DNA of 64,000 nucleotides, taken from assembly GCA_018362895.1 (NCBI GenBank), contig JAHALR010000002.1, positions 1 through 64,000 of the forward strand, written 5' to 3'. How positions within the stretch are numbered: position 1 is the first letter of the stretch; every line of letters begins with the position of its first letter. The position numbers and the translations under genes are program-made. Below the pieces are notes generated by a model. The model saw only the letters and a list, made by a program, of their open reading frames with translations. It was not told the DNA's origin and searched no databases. Shown here one piece after another: positions 40,468 to 48,343 of the stretch. This DNA comes from Clostridium sp. (GTDB taxonomy: Bacteria > Cyanobacteriota > Vampirovibrionia > Gastranaerophilales > Gastranaerophilaceae).

Positions 40468-41895
40468 ATGTCTGAAATAGTTAGCGCATATCTGCCGGAA
40501 TTTATAATCATAGTTTTTATATTGTTCAACCTTTTGGCATCGCTGTTTTTTAACACATACCTTTATAAACTCTCAAAATGGGTTACACTTCTCGGTATAG
40601 TTCTGGCGCTTGCTTCTACTTTCTATTTACAGATTGAGCCCGAGGCTTATGCCTTTAACAATTCGTTTCTCTCAAATATTTATACAGTATTTTTCAAAAT
40701 ATTAATGTTGATAAGCGGTTTTTTCCTAACATTGTTGTCACGCAACATGATTCGGGAAAAACGAGACAGGGCATTTGAATATTTCAGCGTGTTTTTGTCT
40801 GGACTGCTTTTTGCAATGTGTGCGGTTAGTGCAACAGATTTTCTCGGGTTGTTTGTATCTCTTGAGGCATTGGGTTTGAGCTGTTATCTTTTGCTCTCAT
40901 TTACAAAAAGTCCAGATTCCAAACAACTTACTTTTGGATATCTTGTTCAGGGTGCTGTTGTGTCGAGTTTGTTTCTGGGAGGATTGTCGCTTCTTTACGG
41001 AATGTGTGCTCAGATGGACTATGAACAAATCAGCCTTTATTTCAGCCAGAATCAGCCGCAAATTCTACTTACGCTTTCTTTGCTTTTGATGACTTGTACA
41101 ATTATGTTTAAGCTCGGGGTTGTTCCATTTTCAAGCTGGCTTCCTGATACGTTTCAAGGTGCAAGTTATCCGATAGCTGCTTATATGTCGTGTATTCCTG
41201 TTCTGGCATGTTTTGGGGTTTTGTCTCGAATGCTTATGATACTTTTGAATTATACCTTCACAATGAAGATTGTTTTTGCATGTCTTGCTGTGATTACAAT
41301 AGTTCTCGGATCTTTGTCGGCAATTAGACAGGAAAGCCTGAAAAGACTAATGGCTTATTCTATGAGTGTGCACTCGGGGATTATGCTTTTAGGGCTTTGC
41401 GTCTTTTCTGTATACAGTCTCTCGGGAGTTTTGTTTTATCTTTTCTGCTATGTTTTTTCAAACATAGGCGCATGGTCAGCGATAATTCTTTTGTATAATT
41501 CCGGAAGGCTTGAGAATCTCAATGACTTAAAGGGGCTTATTTATCACAGACCATATTATGTCATAGCTTTTACGTTTGTGTTGATATCTCTTGCCGGGCT
41601 CGCTCCGACATGCGGATTTGTTGCAAAGCTATACATCTCTTCGGCTGTTGCCCGTTCGGGGTTTATATTTCTTCCTTTTTTGCTGATATCCCTTCTTGCT
41701 TCGGTAATTATGATTTATGCATACTGGCGCATAATCAGAGCTATGTTCAGACGTATTGAAACTGATATCTCAATCGATAATAATATAATTTCGTCAAAAT
41801 TTATCCTTTATGCGTGTGCTTTTGCCACAGTAGGAATCTGCCTTTTCTCGGATAAAATAATTCAGCTTTGCCAGCTGGTTGCATATTATATGTAA
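40468..41895 (+). CDS. nuoN: NADH-quinone oxidoreductase subunit N (NuoN-like)
   Basis: The 475-aa protein has NuoN length and 14 predicted TM helices. FKLGVVPFSSWLPDTFQGASYPIAAYMS corresponds to the NuoN FKIAAVPFHxWTPDVYEGAPTPVTAFLS signature, with the TM7 Lys present. The next GPKxAGFA motif reads IPVLACFG, so the TM8 Lys is lost. SLKRLMAYSMSVHSGIMLLGL matches the NuoN lysine region. Its stop is followed immediately by a minus-strand stop. It is the last gene of the nuoJKLMN group. Confidence 0.88.
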   Translation: MSEIVSAYLPEFIIIVFILFNLLASLFFNTYLYKLSKWVTLLGIVLALASTFYLQIEPEAYAFNNSFLSNIYTVFFKILMLISGFFLTLLSRNMIREKRDRAFEYFSVFLSGLLFAMCAVSATDFLGLFVSLEALGLSCYLLLSFTKSPDSKQLTFGYLVQGAVVSSLFLGGLSLLYGMCAQMDYEQISLYFSQNQPQILLTLSLLLMTCTIMFKLGVVPFSSWLPDTFQGASYPIAAYMSCIPVLACFGVLSRMLMILLNYTFTMKIVFACLAVITIVLGSLSAIRQESLKRLMAYSMSVHSGIMLLGLCVFSVYSLSGVLFYLFCYVFSNIGAWSAIILLYNSGRLENLNDLKGLIYHRPYYVIAFTFVLISLAGLAPTCGFVAKLYISSAVARSGFIFLPFLLISLLASVIMIYAYWRIIRAMFRRIETDISIDNNIISSKFILYACAFATVGICLFSDKIIQLCQLVAYYM

Positions 41896-42624
41896 TTATC
41901 CGATAGGAATTCTCGTTTTGCCGCTCACAGGTATATATTGCTGGTATTTAACTTTGAACCAGTGGTCACGGATAACATCTTGTGATATAGCTCCAAAGGT
42001 TGTACTGTCATTCAACTTTGAATCTTTTCTTATTGTTTTGTATAAACTTTCTGACTCTGAGTCTGAGTCATTTTCTTCGATGTCAATTTTCCTTGTGAGA
42101 AGAAGCTCGGGCAGAATTTTTACAACTTCTCTGATTTTTGCCACACACCTGTCTGCAAAATCGGACTCTTCTTCTCGGTCAGGGTAATAACCCATAGATA
42201 TTTCAACGAAACCGCTTCCTATTCTGTCAACGAGGTTCTGGTCATAATCTTTGTAGGCATCGAGAATGGGGGTTGGAAGGGTTTGACATTTTTCTTGTTC
42301 TTCAAGAATGTCCTCTCTTGCTTTTAATCCGTCAATGTAGCTTATTCTGAGATTTTGTCCGGGATAACCGCCAAATTTACTTATTTCGTCATTTAAAGAG
42401 AAAACTGTTTTTACAAATGGGTCTGTTTCAATTTTTATGTTTGGCATCTCATTTGCAAGCCTGCTTTCAATCAGGGGCATACCGGCAGAATGGTATCCGT
42501 CTTGGCTCTTTGGATAGTTGCAAAGGTCATAATATACCTTTGCAGAAAATGCCGGTTTGTGTTTTTGGGGTACGGATGAGTTTTTGTTATATAAATTGTA
42601 ATTTGGTATGCTGCTTATTCTCAT
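41896..42624 (-). CDS. Hypothetical protein with N-terminal FSA/SFKG-like motif, 242 aa
   Basis: I recognise no family. The N-terminus is basic and Asn/Ser-rich (MRISSIPNYNLYNKNSSVPQKHKPAFSAKVYYDL), with a PAFSAK motif about 25 residues in that resembles the SFKG motif of other proteins here. The body is soluble-looking with an acidic patch (IEENDSDSESESLY). There is no membrane segment. It begins directly after the stop of the upstream 204-aa protein, suggesting coupled translation. It ends one base after the nuoN stop on the other strand. Confidence 0.72.
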   Translation of the reverse strand: MRISSIPNYNLYNKNSSVPQKHKPAFSAKVYYDLCNYPKSQDGYHSAGMPLIESRLANEMPNIKIETDPFVKTVFSLNDEISKFGGYPGQNLRISYIDGLKAREDILEEQEKCQTLPTPILDAYKDYDQNLVDRIGSGFVEISMGYYPDREEESDFADRCVAKIREVVKILPELLLTRKIDIEENDSDSESESLYKTIRKDSKLNDSTTFGAISQDVIRDHWFKVKYQQYIPVSGKTRIPIG

Positions 42625-43239
42625 TTATCCAAACATCCTTTCAAATACAGTTTTCTTGATACTAAAATCAGGATTACCTTTGAATTCTTTATTCATTTTT
42701 TCAAAAATTTTTTTCATACTCAATGCTTCTTCAAAGTTTTTGATAAAATCGGCTTTTCTTTCAGGATGCTCGTAAGGATAATAGTTTATTCTTGCAACAG
42801 GGACTTCTTCTCCTATAAATTTGATTGAATCATAAACTTTTTTGGATTCTTTTTCGTTGGCAAAATTTCCTTCCAGATATCTTTTTATATTTTTTAAAAG
42901 ATTTGGATGGAGATTTTCTTCTTTGCCGCTTTTTACAATTTTTTCCAGTAACTCTGTGAATTTAAACATAGAAACCTTTGTTTTTACCCTGATGAGTCTG
43001 GGTTCTTGGGTGTGAGCGACCTGTACTTCAAAATTCATCAAACCTTCATATTTATCATCAATTTTTTTCATAATTGTGGACAAAGTATGTGCGATATCAG
43101 GTCCGTTTTTGTAAATTCTTGTTATTTCTTTCAGCGTAGGATTAAAAACAACTTCTCCAAAGCTTATTTCAGAGGAGCTTTTTTTATTGATAGATGCGTT
43201 TCTGTCCTGAAGCGATGATGTGAATGGCGTAATTTTCAT
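42625..43239 (-). CDS. Hypothetical protein with N-terminal ISFG motif, 204 aa
   Basis: ATG 43239 is favoured because GGAG lies 5 nt upstream; the in-frame GTG 43245 lies inside that sequence. The N-terminus MKITPFTSSLQDRN ... SSSEISFGEVVFNP carries the same type of short motif (SFG) as several neighbours. The rest is helical and basic (FEVQVAHTQEPRLIRVKTKVSMF, FEEALSMKKIFEKMNKEFKGNPDF). No known domain is recognised. It shares a transcript with the 242-aa gene, with stop and start abutting. Confidence 0.74.
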   Translation of the reverse strand: MKITPFTSSLQDRNASINKKSSSEISFGEVVFNPTLKEITRIYKNGPDIAHTLSTIMKKIDDKYEGLMNFEVQVAHTQEPRLIRVKTKVSMFKFTELLEKIVKSGKEENLHPNLLKNIKRYLEGNFANEKESKKVYDSIKFIGEEVPVARINYYPYEHPERKADFIKNFEEALSMKKIFEKMNKEFKGNPDFSIKKTVFERMFG

Positions 43240-43307
43240 GTGCACTCCAATTTGATTAAAAATAATTTACCACTTTTGTAGTATAAAGTGAATAAAATTG
43301 CCACTTT

Positions 43308-43335
43308 TTGATTTATATTTTGTTACATATATAAT
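43308..43335 (+). promoter_or_regulatory. Promoter of radA, very close to the start codon
   Basis: TTGATT, a 16-nt spacer and a consensus TATAAT (43330-43335) lie only 6 bp before ATG 43342. Transcription would start at or next to the ATG, and no Shine-Dalgarno is present, so the message is probably leaderless. Confidence 0.6.
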
Positions 43336-43341
43336 AATTCT

Positions 43342-44727
43342 ATGGCTAAACTGAAAACGAAATGGGTCTGTCAAAATTGCGGATATGAAACCGCAAAATA
43401 TCTGGGGAAATGTCCTGATTGCGGACAATGGAGCACGTTGACAGAAGAGGTTTTTGAAACTTCTTCGACTTCTGGAGCTTCTTTAAAGGCAGTAATGAAT
43501 GATATTAAACCCTGTTTGATAAATGAAATAGAGATTGATAATACAATACGTTTTTCAACAGGAATAGATGAATTTGACAGGGTTCTGGGCGGAGGTCTTG
43601 TTCAGGGTTCCATTGTACTTCTTGCCGGAGACCCCGGAATAGGAAAATCCACCATTCTTTTGCAAACAGGTAAGGCTGTATGTAAAAACGGAAGAAAAGC
43701 ACTTTATGTCAGTGCGGAAGAATCAGCTTCACAGGTGAAACTTCGCTCTCAAAGACTGGGGGTCAGTTCTGATTCTCTTTATGTATATTCTCAAACAAGC
43801 TTTGAGGCAATAAAACTTCAGATTGATGAAATAAAACCTGAAGTCTTAATTATAGACAGTATACAGGCTGTTTATACAAACACAATTTCAAGCTCTCCCG
43901 GAAGTGTTTCTCAAATCAGAGAATGCACAAACATTCTTATGGATATAGCCAAAAACAAGAATATTACCGTTGTTGTAATCGGACATGTCACAAAAGAAGG
44001 CAACATTGCGGGACCAAAGGTGCTTGAGCATATGGTTGATACTGTTATTTATTTTGAAGGTGACAGATATAAGTCTTACAGATTGCTCAGATGTATGAAA
44101 AACCGTTTCGGAACAACAAATGAGGTCGGTGTTTTTAATATGTGTGATGATGGGTTACACGAGATAACGAATCCGAGCGAGTTGTTTTTGAATGAACGAA
44201 CAAAAAATATTACACCGGGGAGTGTTGTAATTGCTACAAATGAAGGAACAAGACCTCTTCTTATTGAAATTCAGGCTCTTGTCGGCACAACCTCTTATCC
44301 TTCGCCCAGACGTGTTTCAAACGGAATAGACTATAACAGGCTTTTGCAGATTCTCGCTGTTTTGGAGAAAAGAGTCGGTCTCAATTTGAGCAAACAGGAC
44401 GTTTATGTGAACGTCATAGGCGGAATAGACATCGACGAGCCTGCGGCAGACCTCGGGGTTGCACTTGCTGTAACTACCTGTGCAAGAGATGTAGTTGTCA
44501 GTCCTGATACTGTTATAGTCGGAGAACTCGGTCTGTCAGGCGAAGTAAGAACTGTTAATAATCTAAACAAACGCATAAGAGAAGCAGAAAAACTCGGGTT
44601 CAAAAAAATCATTGTGCCAAAATCAAATTCTCTTAAAAAAGAAGAATTTAAGGAGATTCAAATCCTGGAGGTGGAAAGATTGATTGATTCAATTTCTGCT
44701 TGTGTATACAAAGAGACAGAAAAATAA
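43342..44727 (+). CDS. radA: DNA repair protein RadA
   Basis: The 461-aa protein shows all RadA parts: an N-terminal Cys4 zinc finger (CQNCGYETAKYLGKCPDCG), a RecA-like domain with Walker A GDPGIGKST and the RadA-specific KNRFGTTNEVG, and a C-terminal Lon-like domain (GGIDIDEPAADLGVALAVTT). RadA promotes branch migration and processing of recombination intermediates. The start is fixed by the canonical N-terminus. It is oriented divergently from the gene at 42625. Confidence 0.96.
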   Translation: MAKLKTKWVCQNCGYETAKYLGKCPDCGQWSTLTEEVFETSSTSGASLKAVMNDIKPCLINEIEIDNTIRFSTGIDEFDRVLGGGLVQGSIVLLAGDPGIGKSTILLQTGKAVCKNGRKALYVSAEESASQVKLRSQRLGVSSDSLYVYSQTSFEAIKLQIDEIKPEVLIIDSIQAVYTNTISSSPGSVSQIRECTNILMDIAKNKNITVVVIGHVTKEGNIAGPKVLEHMVDTVIYFEGDRYKSYRLLRCMKNRFGTTNEVGVFNMCDDGLHEITNPSELFLNERTKNITPGSVVIATNEGTRPLLIEIQALVGTTSYPSPRRVSNGIDYNRLLQILAVLEKRVGLNLSKQDVYVNVIGGIDIDEPAADLGVALAVTTCARDVVVSPDTVIVGELGLSGEVRTVNNLNKRIREAEKLGFKKIIVPKSNSLKKEEFKEIQILEVERLIDSISACVYKETEK

Positions 44728-44838
44728 TCCCTTTCTCAAATTTCATCCATATACATGATTCCCTCTTTAACTTTATAAGTAGAATATTAATATACCATCA
44801 CACATTCATGACTTTTAGGGGAAATCGTTGGATATTAG

Positions 44839-45663
44839 ATGAGTGAAGAATTAGAGTACAGTTCTTATAATAAAATCAAGAGACTTTCAGACGAGGAGCT
44901 GGCGTCTTTGTGGCATTCGTATCTTGCGGATAAAACAAACAAATCCCTGAGAGACAAGTTGATTGTGCAATATATCTATCTGACGAGATATGTAATCGGT
45001 CGTGTGAAAATGAACCTTCCTGCTACTTTTTCAATAGAAGATATAACAAGCTATGGCGTTGAAGGTTTGATAGATGCAATTGAAAAGTATACTCCGGATA
45101 AAGGTGCAAGGTTTGAAACCTATGCACTTATGCGTATCAGAGGAACTATTATAGATAAAATCCGCTCTCAAGATTGGGTTCCGAGAAGCACAAGGAAAAA
45201 AATTAAAGAAATAAAACAATGCGCGGAACAGCTTAAACAAACACTGGGCAGAGCTGCAACCACTACTGAAATTGCTAATGCAATGAGTATGGAGAAAGAA
45301 AAAGTTGAAAGCCTTCTTGCTGACGAAATGCAGGTAGGATCTTTGTATGATAAAAAAGGGTCCTCTGATGAAAGTGTTGAAATCATTGACACAATTCAGG
45401 ACGAAAATTCGAAAAATCCTCTGGAACAGCTTGTTGACAAGGATGTAAAAAAAGAATTGCAGCTGGCTTTGAAACGACTTCCCGAACGTGAAAGAATGAT
45501 TATGGTGCTTTACTATCACGAAAATATGACCCTTAAAGAAATCGGCGAAACTATAAGCGTTTCAGAATCAAGAGTCTGCCAGCTTCATGCTCAAGCTATT
45601 ATGAAACTTAAAAATATTCTAAGCTCAAGCCGTACTGACAGACTCAAAAAAAGTATTGTTTAA
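44839..45663 (+). CDS. FliA/WhiG-type alternative sigma factor (sigma-28 family)
   Basis: The 274-aa protein has region 2 (LIVQYIYLTRYVIGRVKMNLP, SYGVEGLIDAIEKYTPDKGARFETYALMRIRGTIIDKIRSQDWVPRSTR), region 3 (IKEIKQCAEQLKQTLGRAATTTEIANAM) and region 4 (LKRLPERERMIMVLYYHENMTLKEIGETISVSESRVCQLHAQAIMKL). The SxDWVPRS motif is typical of FliA/WhiG sigma factors. It could direct motility, pilus or surface genes; the next genes on the other strand are three pilin-like genes, a suggestive neighbourhood. No anti-sigma gene is visible. Confidence 0.9.
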   Translation: MSEELEYSSYNKIKRLSDEELASLWHSYLADKTNKSLRDKLIVQYIYLTRYVIGRVKMNLPATFSIEDITSYGVEGLIDAIEKYTPDKGARFETYALMRIRGTIIDKIRSQDWVPRSTRKKIKEIKQCAEQLKQTLGRAATTTEIANAMSMEKEKVESLLADEMQVGSLYDKKGSSDESVEIIDTIQDENSKNPLEQLVDKDVKKELQLALKRLPERERMIMVLYYHENMTLKEIGETISVSESRVCQLHAQAIMKLKNILSSSRTDRLKKSIV

Positions 45664-45667
45664 ATTT

Positions 45668-46300
45668 TTAGTAGTTTATAGCACCTTCACGAAGAACTCT
45701 TGCTGCGCAATCAAGCCCTGAGCCTGTTGAATTGCAGTTTCCCCAGTTTTTGGCATAAGTGCCTTCCGGATAAAGCCCTTTTTCTGAAGCGTAATACCAG
45801 TAAAACATAAATACGTCATATCCGAGAGTGTTTGGCTTTTTCTCAGAACCATTTACATCAACAAAAAATAAATCATAATTGTTGGGGTTAAGGTCATAAA
45901 TCCAGCTCATTCCGTCAGCTGTGATGAAAGCTGTTGTCGGAGAACCATAGCCCTTGTTTGTGATACTTGAATAAAGGTCTCCATTAAGTTGATATACTTT
46001 TCCGTCACCCAGGCAGCCTGTCGAATTTATACATTCTTTTGTTACATTCATATATGCTTTTATATTATTAAATGCTGTCACAGTGTCAGCATCTGTTGAA
46101 CCCCACCTTCTTCTAGGGCCGTTTTCTTGTTCAGCCAGAGCAATTGCATTTGAAAGAGTTGCGTAAGCTTTTTTTAATCCTGCAACATTTTCTCTTTGTT
46201 CGGCAGATTTTCTTAAACCGGGGATAGTCATTGCAGCTATAACGCCTATTACCATTAAAGTAACCAGAACTTCTGCGAGTGTAAATGCTTTCTTATTCAT
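45668..46300 (-). CDS. Type IV pilin-like protein, tandem copy 3
   Basis: The 210-aa protein has the leader MNKKA|FTLAEVLVTLMVIGVIAAMTIPGL, with Ala at -1 and Glu at +5. Its globular part carries the DVNG-x4-PN-x2-G-x-D-x-F-x-F motif and ends CAARVLREGAINY. It is the last of three minus-strand copies; the middle copy ends with the same tail. The C-terminal Cys pairs with earlier Cys residues in such pilins (inference). It converges on the sigma-factor gene with 4 bp between. Confidence 0.88.
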   Translation of the reverse strand: MNKKAFTLAEVLVTLMVIGVIAAMTIPGLRKSAEQRENVAGLKKAYATLSNAIALAEQENGPRRRWGSTDADTVTAFNNIKAYMNVTKECINSTGCLGDGKVYQLNGDLYSSITNKGYGSPTTAFITADGMSWIYDLNPNNYDLFFVDVNGSEKKPNTLGYDVFMFYWYYASEKGLYPEGTYAKNWGNCNSTGSGLDCAARVLREGAINY

Positions 46301-46315
46301 GAGCTCTCCTATTCT

Positions 46316-46963
46316 TTAATAATTTATAGCACCTTCACGAAGGACTCTTGCTGCACAATCTCTGCCTTCTCCCGAGCGAGTGCAGTCTCCGTTTCCTGAG
46401 ACATCATTCCCGGCAGGCACAAGTCCGTTGTCGCCGAGTACATAGATGAAAACGTCATCACCTACCCTGTTTGGCGGGTTGTCTCCATTGACATCAGCAG
46501 CAAAAAGAATTGTGTTTGTATTTTTTCTTGTAACATTAAAGCTTTCACCGTGAACATCAAAAGCAATGTTCATTCCGTCTCCGGTTTTGAAAGATATTGT
46601 AGGTGAACCGTAACCGTTGTCAACAAAGTTTGTTGCTGTGCCGTTGTTGAGGGCTTTGGGTTTAACCCAGCAGCCTGATGTACCTATACATTCTTTTACT
46701 ATATTTAGATGCGGTTTTATTTTGTTGAAATTAGTTGTTGTATCAGCATCCGTAAAAGACCAGTTTTCAATCGGGTCATAAACTTTTGCAATATCAACTG
46801 CTTCACTTAACACTATATATGCTTTTTTACAACCTTCAGCGTTGGCTTTTTTATGTGCTGAGGCATTTATAGCAGGAAGCGTCAGTGCTGAAATAACGCC
46901 TATGACTGTGAGTGAGACCAGAACTTCTGCGAGAGTGAATGCTTTTTGGTTATTTATCTTCAT
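46316..46963 (-). CDS. Type IV pilin-like protein, tandem copy 2
   Basis: ATG 46963 gives 215 aa beginning MKINNQKA|FTLAEVLVSLTVIGVISAL; a GTG 36 nt upstream would add 12 residues without ribosome-binding support. It shares the DVNG-x3-PN-x2-G-x-D-x-F-x-Y motif and ends CAARVLREGAINY, identical to the copy downstream. The near-identical 3' ends with divergent middles suggest tandem duplication with local conversion. No clear Shine-Dalgarno is visible, so coupling to the upstream gene is possible. Confidence 0.86.
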   Translation of the reverse strand: MKINNQKAFTLAEVLVSLTVIGVISALTLPAINASAHKKANAEGCKKAYIVLSEAVDIAKVYDPIENWSFTDADTTTNFNKIKPHLNIVKECIGTSGCWVKPKALNNGTATNFVDNGYGSPTISFKTGDGMNIAFDVHGESFNVTRKNTNTILFAADVNGDNPPNRVGDDVFIYVLGDNGLVPAGNDVSGNGDCTRSGEGRDCAARVLREGAINY

Positions 46964-47002
46964 AGTTTTATAATACCCCGTTTGTTTGTTTTTACACACA
47001 TA

Positions 47003-47650
47003 TTAATAACTTATTACACCTTCTTTAAGAACTTTTGCCGTACAGCTTAAACCTCTTCCTTTGCCTGTACCGCAGTCTGATGAGTCATGACTCCCGGCAG
47101 GAAGAAGGATTCCGTTTTTTGTAAGGTTAAACAGGAATATGTCATATCCGAATGTGTTTGGCTTTTTGGGGCCGTTTACATCATAAAAGAAGGATGCATA
47201 AACAGTGTCAGCAGGGTCTTGCTTGTAGCTTTCTACTCCACAGGGCCCTTTTACACTGCCTGTGCAGGTGTAAAAGACAATTTGTGAGCCGTCAGCCATT
47301 TTTATATATCTTGCATTTGCAAGTGACCAGGAACCGGATGAACCGCTTTGCTCGTAATAAGTGTTGTTGTCAAGGCAGTTTTTTGTTTTGCAGTCTTCCA
47401 TAATATTCATGTGTGTTTTCAATTCGGTTAAAAAACTGTCAGGGTCATTCCATCGCCACTGTCTGACAGGGCCTATTTCCTGCTGTGTTAAATCAACAGC
47501 CTGATATAATGAAGCATACGCCTTTTTACAGCCGGCAGCAAGCTCTCTCATTTGCGCATTTTTTCTCAAACCGGGAATCGTCATTGCTGCTATAACACCG
47601 ATTATCATTAGTGTTACAAGCACTTCTGCGAGTGTAAAAGCTTTTTTCAT
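47003..47650 (-). CDS. Type IV pilin-like protein, tandem copy 1
   Basis: The 215-aa protein begins MKKA|FTLAEVLVTLMIIGVIAAMTIPGLRKNAQ, has the DVNG-x3-PN-x2-G-x-D-x-F-x-F motif, two Cys pairs in the body, and ends CTAKVLKEGVISY. It is the first gene of the three-gene minus-strand cluster. The leader differs from copy 3 by only a few residues, while the bodies diverge. Such pilins could be major and minor pilins of one fibre. No pilus assembly or prepilin peptidase gene is in the window. Confidence 0.88.
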   Translation of the reverse strand: MKKAFTLAEVLVTLMIIGVIAAMTIPGLRKNAQMRELAAGCKKAYASLYQAVDLTQQEIGPVRQWRWNDPDSFLTELKTHMNIMEDCKTKNCLDNNTYYEQSGSSGSWSLANARYIKMADGSQIVFYTCTGSVKGPCGVESYKQDPADTVYASFFYDVNGPKKPNTFGYDIFLFNLTKNGILLPAGSHDSSDCGTGKGRGLSCTAKVLKEGVISY

Positions 47651-47783
47651 AATCTAAATTCCATTCTATAACCTTTATCAGTAAATCATATTTTTTGTTG
47701 TTTATCAATGGCATAAATTTTTTTGCTTTTAATAAAAATAGTGCTTGAAATAATTGTGATTTTATAATAATATATTGGGTAAA

Positions 47784-47801
47784 TAGTGAATTTATTCACG
47801 A
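47784..47801. promoter_or_regulatory. Rex-like operator upstream of hydCBA
   Basis: The site TAGTGAATTTATTCACGA contains GTGAA-N4-TTCAC, the core of the Rex consensus TTGTGAA-N4-TTCACAA. It lies 38 bp before the hydC start, in the promoter zone. Rex represses fermentation and hydrogenase genes until NADH rises, which fits the gene it precedes. No rex gene is in the window. Confidence 0.6.
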
Positions 47802-47839
47802 TATTGGTCTAGATATTGTTTGTTAAAAAGGAGATTTCA

Positions 47840-48343
47840 ATGAGCCCACAGACTCAAGCCGGAATTGACTACTCTAAGGTAGAGGAGATTCTCTCTGCTT
47901 ATGAGTACAAAAAGTCAAACTTGATTGCAATTCTGCAAAAAGTACAAGAAGAATTTCGATATTTGCCGCTCGACATTATGACATATATCGGTACAAAAAT
48001 AGAAGGCCTTTCGCCTGCCACAGTATATGGCGTAGCTACTTTTTATGCCCAGTTCAGCTTGCAGCCTAAAGGCAAATATGAAATTAAGGTATGCGACGGT
48101 ACAGCATGCCACGTAAGAGGCTCAATGCCTGTGTTGAACGCAATAAAACAAACTCTGACGCTCAAAGACGGTCAGTTCACAACCGACAACGGACTTTTTT
48201 CCCTTGAAACAGTCAGCTGTCTTGGTGCCTGCGGTCTTGCACCTGTTGTTGTTGTGAATGGAAAAGTTTATCCTCAAATGACTGCCGATGCTATTAAGAT
48301 AGTCATCGATACGATTATGAATGAAGAGAGCGAGGGTAAATAA
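47840..48343 (+). CDS. hydC: [FeFe]-hydrogenase NuoE-like subunit (HydC)
   Basis: ATG 47840, with AAGGAG 6 nt upstream, gives 167 aa; an in-frame TTG at 47816 has no ribosome-binding site. The thioredoxin-like [2Fe-2S] domain shows its four Cys in CDGTACHVRGS and CLGACGLAPVV. HydC passes electrons between NADH-linked HydB and HydA in trimeric hydrogenases. It is followed without a gap by hydB and then by hydA. The order C-B-A is that of NAD-linked and often electron-bifurcating hydrogenases. Confidence 0.93.
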   Translation: MSPQTQAGIDYSKVEEILSAYEYKKSNLIAILQKVQEEFRYLPLDIMTYIGTKIEGLSPATVYGVATFYAQFSLQPKGKYEIKVCDGTACHVRGSMPVLNAIKQTLTLKDGQFTTDNGLFSLETVSCLGACGLAPVVVVNGKVYPQMTADAIKIVIDTIMNEESEGK

